64,000 bases of DNA from 67-14 sp035502775. GTDB lineage: Bacteria > Actinomycetota > Thermoleophilia > Solirubrobacterales > 70-9. The stretch spans positions 41,673-105,672 of the forward strand of contig DATJUB010000035.1 in the NCBI GenBank assembly GCA_035502775.1, read 5' to 3'. The position numbers and the translations under genes were made by a program. Under the pieces are notes generated by a model. That model did not search any database and was not told where the DNA came from. It saw only the letters and a program-made list of their open reading frames with translations. The first letter of the stretch is position 1. Each line of letters opens with the position of its first letter. Positions 41,291-50,710 of the stretch are shown here, piece after piece.

Positions 41291-42000
41291 GCCGCGACGA
41301 AGCGACCGGCGGGGCGAACGTCCCGCCGGATGCCGAGATCAAAGCCGTCCTGTTCGACATCGACGGCACCCTGCTGACCACCGGCGGGGCCGGAGCGGTG
41401 GCCTGGAGCCGGGCTTTCGTCGATGTGCACGGCATGCCGGTGGACATCGAGACGGTCACCGAGTCGGGCATGACCGATTCCGAGGTGGCGTCGGCCTCGC
41501 TGCGCTCGATCCTCCACCGGGATCCGACCCCGGAAGAGATCAGCGCGGTCACCGAGCTGTACCTGCGATACCTGCCCGATGCCGTGTCCGAGTCGAAGCG
41601 CTACCGCCTGACCCCCGGCATCGTCGAGTGCCTGGAGCGACTGAAGGCCCAGGGCCTGCTTCTGGGGCTGACCACCGGCAACATCGAGCCCGCGGCCCGG
41701 ATCAAGCTGGAGCGCGGCGACCTCAACCGCTTTTTCGAGTTCGGCGGGTTCGGCTCGGATTCCAATATCCGTGCCGAACTGACCCTGAAGGGGGTCCAGC
41801 GCGGCATCGAGGTCTCCGGCGGCCGGTTCGGGCTGGACGACTTCATCGCGATCGGCGATACCCCGCGTGACGTCGAGGCCGGCCACACGATCGGCATTCG
41901 TGTCGTCGGGGTCGCCACCGGCCACTTCCCGGCCAACGAACTCGAGGCCGCGGAGGCCGACTGGGTTCTGGAGACCGTGGAGGACGGCTTCCCGGTCTAG
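41287..42000 (+). CDS. HAD-superfamily phosphatase
   Basis: The 237-residue protein has HAD motif I VLFDIDGTLLTTGGAGAVAW, motif II LTTGNIEPAARIKLE and motif IV FIAIGDTPRDVEAGHTIGIRVVGVATG, with an alpha-helical cap between. It resembles phosphoglycolate-phosphatase-like enzymes; the substrate is unknown. The start is the GTG overlapping the pgi TGA (GTGA). A longer frame upstream lies within pgi and is discarded. The operon with tkt and pgi suggests a sugar-phosphate substrate or metabolite repair. Confidence 0.85.
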   Translation: MSRDEATGGANVPPDAEIKAVLFDIDGTLLTTGGAGAVAWSRAFVDVHGMPVDIETVTESGMTDSEVASASLRSILHRDPTPEEISAVTELYLRYLPDAVSESKRYRLTPGIVECLERLKAQGLLLGLTTGNIEPAARIKLERGDLNRFFEFGGFGSDSNIRAELTLKGVQRGIEVSGGRFGLDDFIAIGDTPRDVEAGHTIGIRVVGVATGHFPANELEAAEADWVLETVEDGFPV

Positions 42001-42037
42001 CTCCGGCACCGAGTGGCCGGCTGAACGACGAACCAAA

Positions 42038-42070
42038 CGGGGAAACTCCGACTATTTCGTGGTTTCCCCG
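42038..42070 (+). repeat. Hairpin family B, copy 1 (terminator-like)
   Basis: CGGGGAAAC and GTTTCCCCG pair around an inner CGA-CTATT-TCG stem, with mismatches between. It lies between the convergent HAD and L,D-transpeptidase genes. The right half GACTATTTCGTGG matches the hairpin after metK (50996-51028, opposite strand), in the same orientation relative to the upstream gene. Confidence 0.6.
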
Positions 42071-42104
42071 AGCGGTTGGGTCCGCGACGAGCCCTAGCGG
42101 CCGA

Positions 42105-42899
42105 TCACTGCTTGATCCGCACGGCCGTGCCGAGGTCGTACTTGGTCAGATGGCGGATCCGCGAGTTGTTCATCCGCACGCAGCCGTGTGAACGGGCCGT
42201 GCCGAGCGGATCGAGCAGGCTGGCCCCGGCGCGGCCGTGGAGGGCGACCAGCCCGGGACCCCCGTCGTAGCGGCGAAGCGGCTCGGAATGAGCGGTCAGT
42301 GGCATCGCCCAGGGACCGATGAATCCGTTCGGATCGGCCTGCGGAACCCGGTCGTAGAGCGCGAACAGGCCCACCGGGGTCGGCGTCGCCCTCGCCCCCA
42401 CCACCACCTTGAAGCGCGCCACGACCCGGCCCTTGCGGTAGACCCTGAGCAGGCGCCGTGAGCGGTCGATCAGGATGTAGCGCCTGGAGAGAGTGAGCCT
42501 CACGCGGTCCCGGGGGATCCAGCCCGCGGCCCGGTTGGGCCGGATCGGCAGGCGTACCTTCAGCCACATCTTGCCCCGGACCTCACGGGACTCGAGCACC
42601 ATCAGGTGCTGCGAGGCCCCCGACCACTTGGTCCTGATCCCGGCGTACCACTCGGTCGCCGCCCTTCCCGGACGCCGCCGGACCGCGGTGCCGATCAGGA
42701 TTCGCGCCGTGTAGGTGCCGCCCCTCTCGGACGGGCCCGGCACCCGGCGGTCGGGAAGCGACGAGATCCGCACACCGAGATCGGCGCCTGTCGGCACCGG
42801 TCCCTCGGGGGCCGGGTCCGCCGCGTGGGCGGCGGACCCGATGCCGCCGAGGATCACCAGACACACACCGGCCAGCGGAGCTATCGAACGGACGTCCAT
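42105..42899 (-). CDS. L,D-transpeptidase (YkuD domain), secreted
   Basis: The 264-residue protein has a signal peptide (MDVRSIAPLAGVCLVILGGIGSAAHA). A C-terminal YkuD domain carries the active-site motif LHGRAGASLLDPLGTARSHGCVRMNNSRI, with catalytic Cys in SHGCVRM. Such enzymes form 3-3 peptidoglycan cross-links or attach proteins to peptidoglycan. The middle region may be a beta-sheet wall-binding segment. It lies 15 bp after the giant surface protein, which makes a role in anchoring or accommodating that protein an attractive but unproved idea. Confidence 0.9.
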   Translation of the reverse strand: MDVRSIAPLAGVCLVILGGIGSAAHAADPAPEGPVPTGADLGVRISSLPDRRVPGPSERGGTYTARILIGTAVRRRPGRAATEWYAGIRTKWSGASQHLMVLESREVRGKMWLKVRLPIRPNRAAGWIPRDRVRLTLSRRYILIDRSRRLLRVYRKGRVVARFKVVVGARATPTPVGLFALYDRVPQADPNGFIGPWAMPLTAHSEPLRRYDGGPGLVALHGRAGASLLDPLGTARSHGCVRMNNSRIRHLTKYDLGTAVRIKQ

Positions 42900-42914
42900 G
42901 TCGTCACGTTCGGC

Positions 42915-45900
42915 TCAGCCGGTGACCGGTGTGTGCTTCGTAGCCGCCCCAACCTCCTGCGGCCGCTTCACGTGAACCGTGTGGTGCGCCTTCTTCTTGC
43001 CGACGACGACCACGTTCTTCAGCTTGCTGCCCGGGGCCGCGTCGCTGTCAACCCTGGCCACGTACCGGAAGGTCTTCCAGTTCTTCGAGAAGGGAAGCGC
43101 CTTCACGAACCAGCAGAGCTTGCCGTTGTCGAAGAAGCCGGATCCCTTGTTGGTGACCGACATCTGTCCCGGCAGGCGATCGCAGATCTTGAGGTTCCTG
43201 GCGACCGAGTTCTTCTTCGTGTTGCGGATCCCGATCTCGTACTTCACCTTCTCGCCGGGGAAGACCTTTCTCTTGTTCGCGGTCTTCTTCAGCTCGATGT
43301 TCGGCTCGGGACAGAGAGCGCTCGTTCTCGCCGAGGTGCGCGACTTGCCGGTCGCATTCTGCAGGTTCGGGCAGACCGGGATGCAATCAACGCTGCCGCT
43401 GCCGGTGATCGGATTGGTGTTGGGCGAATCGACCGTTGCGGTGTTTTCGTAGAGGGCACAGTTGTCGACATTGGTGGGTGCCTTGATCGTGACCGTACGA
43501 GAGTCTGAGGCCAGGATCAGGGCGAACGTGCAGTTGAGGGTTCCGTCCGTGATCGAGCAGGGTGAGCCGACCGGCTGAGATTCGATCGTCCAGGGACCGG
43601 CGGTACCGCCCGGCAACGGGTCGCTCAGCGTCACACCGGCGGCATTGCCCGGACCGGCGTTCGAGACCAGGATCGTGAACTTCGCGTCCTGCCCGGACTG
43701 GATCGGACCGTTGCCGGTCTTCGTGATCGAGAGGTCCGGTGTGGGATTCACCACCTGCTGCTCGCAGCGTGTGGTGGCCTGCGCGGTCACGTCACTGTGG
43801 TTGGAGGCCGATGCGGTCGCCGTATTGTCGTAGACCGCGCAGAACGGGACACTGGTGCCGGCTGTGATCGTGACCGACGCCGAGGCGTCCGGAGCCATGT
43901 CACCGAAATCGCAGGTGAGGGTGTTGGCGACGATCGAGCAGGGATCCCCGTCCGGCTGGTCGGTGATGCTCCAGCCTCCGGCGGTCCCGGCCGGCAGCGG
44001 ATCATTCAGGGTCACGTCCTTTGCCGTCCCCGGCCCGTTGCTGCCGACGTCGATCGTGAAGCTGACGTTCTGACCGGCGATCACTCTTTCGGCTCCGGCG
44101 GTCTTGGTGATCGTGAGGTCGGGTGCCTGACACTCGACCGAGGCGTCATCCGAGGCATCCGGGGCATTGGCCGAGGTCGCGGTGGCGGTGTTGTCGTAGA
44201 CCGTGCAGTCCTCGCTGCTGGTCGGGGCCGACACCTTCACCGTCGCGGTGGAACCGGAGGCGAGATCACCGAAGTCACAGTTAAGTGTGTCTCCGGTGAT
44301 CGCGCAGGGGTCGCCGCCGGGCTGGCTGGAGATGCTCCAGGCGGCGGCCGTTCCGGCCGGGAGGGGATCCGAAAGCTTGACGGCCTTCGCCGTTCCGGGT
44401 CCGGCGTTTTTCACGTCGATCGAGAACTCGACGTCGTCGCCGGCGCTCACCGGACCGTTGCCGGTCTTGGTGACCGAGAGATCGGGCTTCTGACAGTTGA
44501 TCGACGCGTCATCGGAGGCGTCGGGCGCGTTGGTTGCGCTCGCGGTCGCCGTGTTGTCGAGCGTCGCGCAGTTCTCGAAGTCGGTCGCGGCCTTGACCGT
44601 CACCGTCACCGAGGCACCAGAAGCGAGATCACCGAAGGCACAGTTCAGCGTACCCGCCGAGATCGAACACGGATCGCCCGCCGGCTGGGTATCGATCGCC
44701 CACGATCCGGACACGCCGGAAGGCAGCGGATCGGAAAGGGTCACGCCCTTGGCCGTGCCGTCACCGGTGTTCGAGACCTTGATCGAGAAGGAAGCGGTGT
44801 CACCGGCAGAGATCGTTCCCTGAACCGCGGTCTTCAGAACCCCCAGACCGGCACGGTTGCAGGTGATCGAGGCGTCATCGCTCGCATCGGGTGAGTTGGT
44901 CGAGGTGGCAGTGGCCGTGTTGTCGTACACGGTGCAGGCCTCGTCACTCGTCGGGGCCGAGACCTTCACCGTCACGGATGACCCGGAGGCGAGATCACCG
45001 AAGTCACACTCCAGTGTGCCCGCGGTGATCGAGCAGGGATTGCCTCCGGGCTGACTGGAAATACTCCAGGCGGAAGCGGTTCCGGAAGGCAGCGGATCGG
45101 ACAGCTTCACGGCCTTGGCGGTTCCGGGTCCGGCGTTTTTCACGTCTATCGTGAACTCGACGTTTTCTCCGGCGTTCACCGGACCGTTGCCGGTCTTGGT
45201 GACCGAGAGATCGGGCTTTTGACAGTTGATCGACGCGTCATCGGAGGCGTCGGGCGCGTTGGTTGCGCTCGCGGTCGCCGTGTTGTCGAGCGTTGCGCAG
45301 TTCTCGAAGTCGGTCGCGGCCTTGACCGTCACCGTCACCGAGGCACCAGAAGCGAGATCACCGAAGGCACAGTTCAGCGTACCCGCCGTGATCGAGCAGG
45401 GATCGCCGGCGGGCTGGGTATCGATCGTCCAGCTTCCGGAGACTCCGGAAGGCAGCGGATCGGACAGCTTCACGGCCTTCGCCGTGCCGTCGCCCGTGTT
45501 CGAGACCTTGATCGAGAACTCGGCGGTATCACCGGCCGAGATCGTTCCCTGAACCGCGGTCTTCAGAACCCCCAGACCGGCACGGTTGCAGGTGATCGAC
45601 GCTTCGTCGGAGGCATCCGGGGCATTGGCCGAACTGGCGGTCGCCGTGTTGTCATAGACCTTGCAGGCGTCATCGCTGGTCGGCGCCTTGACGGTGACGC
45701 TGGCCGAAGCTCCGGAGGCGAGATCACCGAAATCGCAGCTGAGTGTGTCGGCGACGATCGAGCAGGGGTTGCCGCCCGGCTGCGACGAGATCGACCAGGT
45801 CGCCGCGGTACCGCTCGGCAGCGGGTCGTTCAGCTTGACCGCCTTGGCCGTGCCGGGACCCCCGTTGCTCACCTGGATCGTGTACTCGGCGTCGTCGCCG

Positions 45901-48900
45901 GCGTTCAGGGGTCCGTTGCCGGTCTTCATGACCGACAGGTTCGGCTTGTTGCAGGTGATCATGGCGTCATCCGACGCGTTCGGCGCGTTGGTCGAGGAGG
46001 CGGTGGCGGTGTTGTCGTAGGTGGTGCATGCCTGGCCGCTGGTGGCGGCCTTCACCTTGACCGAAGCTGACGCGCCCGAGGCCAGGTCGCCGAAATCGCA
46101 GTTGAGAGTGCCGGCCGTGATCGAGCACGGATTTCCGCCGGGCTGGGTGTCGATCGTCCAGACCGAGGCCGTACCACCGGGCAGCGGGTCGCTCAGCTTC
46201 ACGGCCTTGGCCGTGCCGGGACCGGCGTTCGACGTCTGGATGGTGAACGCGACATCCTCACCCGCGTTCACCGGACCGTTCCCGGTCTTCACCACCGAGA
46301 GATTCGGCTTGTTGCAGGTGATCGTGGCGTCATCGGAGGCGTTGGGAGTGTTGCTGGACGTGGCGGTGGCGGTGTTGTCGTAGGTGGTACATGCCTGGCC
46401 GCTGGTGGCGGCCTTCACCTTGACGGTCACCGACGCTCCCGGAGCCAGATCGCCGAAGGCACAGTTGAGATTGCCCGCCGTGATCGAACAGGGGTTGCCG
46501 CCCGGCTGCGACGAGATCGTCCAGGTACCCGCGGTCCCGGCCGGCAGCGGGTCAGTCAGGGAAACCGAACCGGCCGTGCCGGGACCGGCATTGGATACCT
46601 GGAGCGTGTACTCGATGTCCTCGCCGGCGCTCACTGGACCGTTGCCGGTCTTGACCACCGAGAGGTTCGGCTTGTTGCAGACGATGCTGGCGTCGTCGGT
46701 GGCGTTCGGGCTGTTGGTCGAGCTGGCGGTGGCGGTGTTGTCGTAGGTGGTGCATGCCTGGTTGCTGGTCGGTGCCTTCACCTTGACGGTCGCTGACGCC
46801 GCCGGCGCGAGGTCACCGAAGCTGCAGCTGAGCGTGTTCCCCGCGATCGAGCACGGGTTGCCGCCCGGCTGGGAGGAAATGCTCCAGGCCGCCGCGGTTC
46901 CGGAAGGCAGCGGATCGTTGAGGGTCACCGACCTGGCGGTGCCCGGTCCGGCGTTGCTCACCTGAACGGTGAACTCGACGTCCGACCCGGCGCTGACCGG
47001 ACCGTTGCCGGTCTTCACGACCGACAGGTTCGGCTTGTTGCAGGTGATCGTGGCGTCATCCGACGCGTTCGGCGCGTTGGTCGCGCTGGCGGTGGCGGTG
47101 TTGTCGAGGGTCGTGCAGTTCTGGAAGTTGGTCGGTGCCTTGATCGTCACGGTCACCGAGGCGCCCGCGGCGAGATCGCCGAAGTTGCAGCTGAGCGTGT
47201 TGGCCGCGATCGAGCAGGGATTGCCGCCGGGCTGGGTGTCGATAGTCCAGGCGCCCGACACACCGGAGGGCAGCGGATCGGACAATGTCACTGCTTTCGC
47301 GGTTCCTGGTCCGGCATTGGAGACGGTGATCGAGAACGCGGCGGTGTCACCGGCCGAGATGGTCCCCTGGACCGAGGTCTTCAGGGTGCCGAGCGAGGGC
47401 TTCCGACAGGTGATCGAAGCGCCCGCGGTGGCGTTCGGCGAGTTGGTCGCCGCGGCCGTGACGGTGTTGTCGTACACGGCACAGTTGGCGTTGTTGGTCG
47501 CGGCCTTCACCTTGACCGTCACCGAGGCGCCCGAGGCGAGATCGCCGAAGTTGCAGTTGAGGGTGTTCGCGGCGATCGAGCAGGGACTGCCGCCGGGCTG
47601 CTGCGAGATCGTCCAACTGCCCGCCACCCCACTCGGCAGCGGGTCATTGAGGGTCGCTGATCTGGCCACCCCGGGACCTGCGTTGCTGACCTGCATCGTG
47701 AACTCGACGTCGTCACCGGCGTTCACCGGCCCGTTGCCGGACTTGGTCACGGAAAGGTTCGGCTTCTGGCAGGTGATCTTGCCGCCGTCACTCGCGTTCG
47801 GAGCGTTGGCGGCGGAGGCGGTCGCGGTCGGGTTGTCGTAGACCCCGCAGGCGTTGAAGGAAGTGCCGGTCTTCACCTTGACGGTGACCGTGTCGCCCGC
47901 GGCGATGCTGCCGAAGGCACAGCTCAGGTTGTTCCCGGCGATCGAGCAGGGGTTACCGCCGGGCTGCTGGGAGATGGTCCACCCTCCCACGCCGGGCGCC
48001 GGCAGGGCGTCGTTCAGCGCGGCGTTCATCGCCGCAGCCGTTCCGGTGTTCTTGACCGCGATCGTGAACTCGGCGTCGTCACCGGCGTTGATGGTCGAGT
48101 TGTCGGGTGTCTTGGTCACGCTCAGGGTCGTCTTGGGCGTGTTCGTATACGTGCAGTAGATGCTGTCACCACGGTTCACCGGCAGGCTGTAGTTCAGGCC
48201 GCTCTGCTGGCCGTTGACCAGGGTGCCGTTGTCATAGGAGTCCTTGCGGCAGACGACGCTGGTCAGGTCGAAGTTCGTCAATGGCTGTCCGGCGGCGTCC
48301 TCGTTGACGTTGACCGTCGTGGGAGTGCTCGGCAGCTGGTTGAAGAAGGCGCCGGTCTCGATCACGGGCGGAGCTCCGCTGGAATGGGTCGCGCGGTTGC
48401 CGTCCTGGTAGGTCGGGGTCTTGCCCGGGCGCGGATCGGTCGCCGTGTAGAACCAGTTCGGCTTGTTGGCGTTGTCGCCGGTGATGCGCTTGCGGACGAA
48501 TACGCGAGCGCCGCACTGTGACGCGGCGAGTTCGCTGAGGAAGGACTGCAGCTCGGGAATCGTCGGCGCCGCATAGTCACCGTCCACGCCCTCGACCGGG
48601 CCGGAGACCGCCTTGAGGTTGTCGATCGTGACCCCGTTGCCGACACCGATCGCCAGCATCTTCAGCTTCTTGCCGGCGCGGCCGGTCTGGTTCTTGACCA
48701 GGTTGGCCGAGGCCATGCCCGAGGTCAGGTTGATCAGATCCTCGTTCGAGCCGGAGGTGTTGACCTCGCTGGTGGTCGGATTGCCGTCGGTGATGAAGAC
48801 GACCATGTCCGGGTTCGTGGTCTGGCCGGTGCTCGCGTTGGCCGTGAATCCCTTGGCCTGCGAGGCCGCCTTGAGCGCGCCGTCCCAGTTGGTCAGGTCC

Positions 48901-49754
48901 TCCGGAGCCGAGTAGATGTTCTCGATGGTCGAGTTGAGTGTGGCGGCACTGCCGGCGACGCTGAGATCGAGCGGCGAGTGGTAGAAGTCGCTGTCGCCGA
49001 CCGCGGGTTGGTACGAGTTGACGCTGGAGTTGAAACTGGTGATTCCGATCTGGGTCGGGGTGCCGTTCAGTTCACTCACGAACTCCTTGGCGGCCTCCTC
49101 GTACTCGTCCTTGAACGGATCGATCGAACCGGACCGGTCGAGCACGAGCAGGATGTTGGTGCCGCAGCCGGGGGGCAGCGTGTCGTTGTCGCGCACGTTG
49201 ATGAAGGGCGAGCCGTTGTTGGTGGCGCTGCCGCTGTTGGTCGGGGTCCAGTTGGCCGGTGTGCCGCTCGTGTTCGAGTGCGGGAAGGCGTACGTGGTCT
49301 GGTTGTTCTGGATCGTCACCCGGGCGACATACGGCTGTGAGCCGTTGAAGGAAAGGCTCTGGACCGGACCGAAGTTCGAGAAGCCGGTGCCGCCGGTCTT
49401 TTCACGCACGTAGTAGGTCCCGGCCGCCAGGGTCGCCGATGCCTGGCCGTTGGCCGCGGTCGCGGGAAGGGCCGTCCATGTGGTGGCGGGAGAGGTGGGG
49501 TCGCCGGTCGTGTATTCGAACACGGCACCCTGCACGGGACTCGCGTATGTGGTCGCACCGGACACGTTCGCGGAAGCGGAGCGGTCGCCGCCCTTGGTGA
49601 CGATCAGAGTGCCGTCGGCACTGGCCGAGGCCGCACCGACGATTCCCATCGCCATGAAGATGGCCCCGGCGAGCAGCAGCGCCCGGATCAGCATCCCGAA
49701 CCGAGTCGCGCCGTTTCCCTGGACAGTGTCAACAAGATGTGGTCCAAAACGCAT
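42915..49754 (-). CDS. Giant secreted VWA plus DUF11-repeat surface protein
   Basis: The protein has 2,279 residues from the ATG preceded by AAGGAG at 6 nt; two ATGs 21 and 15 bp upstream lack this. Counting from the ATG at 49775, the order is as follows. A signal sequence comes first (about 28-53), then a prealbumin-like beta domain (55-160). A von Willebrand A domain (about 205-425) has the MIDAS DRSGS and FITDGNP. A second linker domain runs to 548, then 13 DUF11 repeats of about 121 residues (549 to about 2130). A divergent, Lys-rich fourteenth domain ends in TPVTG. Most repeats have four conserved cysteines. It is probably an adhesin or cell-surface stalk. There is no LPxTG plus membrane tail. 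Confidence 0.88.
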   Translation of the reverse strand: MRFGPHLVDTVQGNGATRFGMLIRALLLAGAIFMAMGIVGAASASADGTLIVTKGGDRSASANVSGATTYASPVQGAVFEYTTGDPTSPATTWTALPATAANGQASATLAAGTYYVREKTGGTGFSNFGPVQSLSFNGSQPYVARVTIQNNQTTYAFPHSNTSGTPANWTPTNSGSATNNGSPFINVRDNDTLPPGCGTNILLVLDRSGSIDPFKDEYEEAAKEFVSELNGTPTQIGITSFNSSVNSYQPAVGDSDFYHSPLDLSVAGSAATLNSTIENIYSAPEDLTNWDGALKAASQAKGFTANASTGQTTNPDMVVFITDGNPTTSEVNTSGSNEDLINLTSGMASANLVKNQTGRAGKKLKMLAIGVGNGVTIDNLKAVSGPVEGVDGDYAAPTIPELQSFLSELAASQCGARVFVRKRITGDNANKPNWFYTATDPRPGKTPTYQDGNRATHSSGAPPVIETGAFFNQLPSTPTTVNVNEDAAGQPLTNFDLTSVVCRKDSYDNGTLVNGQQSGLNYSLPVNRGDSIYCTYTNTPKTTLSVTKTPDNSTINAGDDAEFTIAVKNTGTAAAMNAALNDALPAPGVGGWTISQQPGGNPCSIAGNNLSCAFGSIAAGDTVTVKVKTGTSFNACGVYDNPTATASAANAPNASDGGKITCQKPNLSVTKSGNGPVNAGDDVEFTMQVSNAGPGVARSATLNDPLPSGVAGSWTISQQPGGSPCSIAANTLNCNFGDLASGASVTVKVKAATNNANCAVYDNTVTAAATNSPNATAGASITCRKPSLGTLKTSVQGTISAGDTAAFSITVSNAGPGTAKAVTLSDPLPSGVSGAWTIDTQPGGNPCSIAANTLSCNFGDLAAGASVTVTIKAPTNFQNCTTLDNTATASATNAPNASDDATITCNKPNLSVVKTGNGPVSAGSDVEFTVQVSNAGPGTARSVTLNDPLPSGTAAAWSISSQPGGNPCSIAGNTLSCSFGDLAPAASATVKVKAPTSNQACTTYDNTATASSTNSPNATDDASIVCNKPNLSVVKTGNGPVSAGEDIEYTLQVSNAGPGTAGSVSLTDPLPAGTAGTWTISSQPGGNPCSITAGNLNCAFGDLAPGASVTVKVKAATSGQACTTYDNTATATSSNTPNASDDATITCNKPNLSVVKTGNGPVNAGEDVAFTIQTSNAGPGTAKAVKLSDPLPGGTASVWTIDTQPGGNPCSITAGTLNCDFGDLASGASASVKVKAATSGQACTTYDNTATASSTNAPNASDDAMITCNKPNLSVMKTGNGPLNAGDDAEYTIQVSNGGPGTAKAVKLNDPLPSGTAATWSISSQPGGNPCSIVADTLSCDFGDLASGASASVTVKAPTSDDACKVYDNTATASSANAPDASDEASITCNRAGLGVLKTAVQGTISAGDTAEFSIKVSNTGDGTAKAVKLSDPLPSGVSGSWTIDTQPAGDPCSITAGTLNCAFGDLASGASVTVTVKAATDFENCATLDNTATASATNAPDASDDASINCQKPDLSVTKTGNGPVNAGENVEFTIDVKNAGPGTAKAVKLSDPLPSGTASAWSISSQPGGNPCSITAGTLECDFGDLASGSSVTVKVSAPTSDEACTVYDNTATATSTNSPDASDDASITCNRAGLGVLKTAVQGTISAGDTASFSIKVSNTGDGTAKGVTLSDPLPSGVSGSWAIDTQPAGDPCSISAGTLNCAFGDLASGASVTVTVKAATDFENCATLDNTATASATNAPDASDDASINCQKPDLSVTKTGNGPVSAGDDVEFSIDVKNAGPGTAKAVKLSDPLPAGTAAAWSISSQPGGDPCAITGDTLNCDFGDLASGSTATVKVSAPTSSEDCTVYDNTATATSANAPDASDDASVECQAPDLTITKTAGAERVIAGQNVSFTIDVGSNGPGTAKDVTLNDPLPAGTAGGWSITDQPDGDPCSIVANTLTCDFGDMAPDASASVTITAGTSVPFCAVYDNTATASASNHSDVTAQATTRCEQQVVNPTPDLSITKTGNGPIQSGQDAKFTILVSNAGPGNAAGVTLSDPLPGGTAGPWTIESQPVGSPCSITDGTLNCTFALILASDSRTVTIKAPTNVDNCALYENTATVDSPNTNPITGSGSVDCIPVCPNLQNATGKSRTSARTSALCPEPNIELKKTANKRKVFPGEKVKYEIGIRNTKKNSVARNLKICDRLPGQMSVTNKGSGFFDNGKLCWFVKALPFSKNWKTFRYVARVDSDAAPGSKLKNVVVVGKKKAHHTVHVKRPQEVGAATKHTPVTG
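43390..48130 (-). repeat. Thirteen tandem DUF11 coding repeats
   Basis: About 363-bp repeats lie end to end. Two types exist: a GNGPVNAGxD type, with KPxLSVxKT starts, and a VQGTISAGDT type at repeats 3, 8 and 10. Repeats 8-9 and 10-11 are near-identical over a 729-bp unit (for example from 44497 and from 45226), which indicates a recent tandem duplication. Boundaries are approximate. Confidence 0.9.
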
Positions 49755-49775
49755 GAAATGCTCCTTCATCTTCAA

Positions 49776-49924
49776 TCCCTGAACGTCACCGGAGTGACGG
49801 TGCCGTCCCCTTGACGGCGTGCGAGCCTCGTTGGCTGCGACAACAAACGCACACCACCCGGAACGTCGTCAAGCAAGACACTCCCTCGGGGGTACAAGGG
49901 TCCGGCCCTCCACCCCCGAAGGGC
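49776..49924. other. luxR to giant-protein spacer
   Basis: This 149-bp spacer precedes the giant gene. It contains the AAGGAG-bearing start region's upstream sequence and a short CCCCATAGGGG-type repeat at the luxR 3' end (49928-49938). I see no clear -10 or terminator with a T tract. Confidence 0.3.
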
Positions 49925-50710
49925 CTACCCCATAGGGGCTAGAGCGGAGAGAGCGAGGGCGAGACTCAGGCGAGAGTCGACATCCAGCTTGGAGTAGATG
50001 TTTCGGATGTGACACTTGACCGTGCCCGGGGCGATGTTGAGAGCCGCCGCGATCTCATCGTTGTGTGAGCCACTGGCCGCCAGCCGGGCGATTTCCACCT
50101 CACGAGGGGTCAGGTGGGCGTCGCGGGCCACGGGTGAGTCGGCGACCGCGCTCGTGTCGATCGCGCAGTGGTAGGACTGGGTCAGCAGCGGCGCCACGTG
50201 ACGCAGGAACCCCTGCTCGCGGTCACTGAACTCATGTTCCTCGGTGGATCGCAGAAGGATCAGCAGGCAGCGCTTGCCCGATGCCCCGTCCCGCATGAAA
50301 AGCACCATGAGGTGACCGAGTTCATGCCGCCTCAGGAACACCCGGGCGAGGGCGCTGTCCGTGAACTCCGGCTCGTTCCCAAGGTTTTCGGTGTTCATAA
50401 GCCTGGTCCGGCCGCAGGCACCGGAGATCGCGAGAATCGGATCGCTCTCCTCGACGCAGTCCAGGTACTGCCTGGCCAGGCCGTCGGGATCGGTGGTCAG
50501 GATCGGATCCGCCTTGATCGCCGCCAGGTCATACTGGCCGGCGTGATCGGCGGCGAGGAAGAGCGCCATCGGCGCGGACACCATCTTGGTCACGAAATCC
50601 AGGGCGAGCCCGGCGGTCTGAGCCAGCGGATCGTTGCCGCGGATCGCGTCCCGATGATCGATCGGTTCCCGATAGCTGGTCAATCTCGCTTGCCCTGCAA
50701 CTCGCGTCAT
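49925..50710 (-). CDS. LuxR-family transcriptional regulator
   Basis: The 261-residue protein has a C-terminal LuxR HTH: LTPREVEIARLAASGSHNDEIAAALNIAPGTVKCHIRNIYSKLDVDSRLSLALAL. The N-terminal 190 residues look like a GAF-type sensor (FLRHVAPLLTQSYHCAID just before the HTH), with no receiver-domain phospho-Asp motif. The ligand is unknown. It is transcribed toward the giant surface-protein gene 149 bp away, so control of that gene is a reasonable guess. Confidence 0.85.
   Translation of the reverse strand: MTRVAGQARLTSYREPIDHRDAIRGNDPLAQTAGLALDFVTKMVSAPMALFLAADHAGQYDLAAIKADPILTTDPDGLARQYLDCVEESDPILAISGACGRTRLMNTENLGNEPEFTDSALARVFLRRHELGHLMVLFMRDGASGKRCLLILLRSTEEHEFSDREQGFLRHVAPLLTQSYHCAIDTSAVADSPVARDAHLTPREVEIARLAASGSHNDEIAAALNIAPGTVKCHIRNIYSKLDVDSRLSLALALSALAPMG

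Noticed and set aside
42915..42935. Classical sortase-anchored surface protein
   Set aside because: The TPVTG end is at the extreme C-terminus with no hydrophobic helix or basic tail.
43797..47841. Long plus-strand ORFs opposite the giant gene
   Set aside because: They repeat with the DUF11 period and arise from GC-rich codon bias on the opposite strand; no start signals or family motifs.
43390..48130. Regular repeats of about 363 bp that could suggest a CRISPR or satellite array
   Set aside because: They are in-frame DUF11 coding repeats with conserved codons and cysteines, not 25-40 bp repeats with unique spacers.
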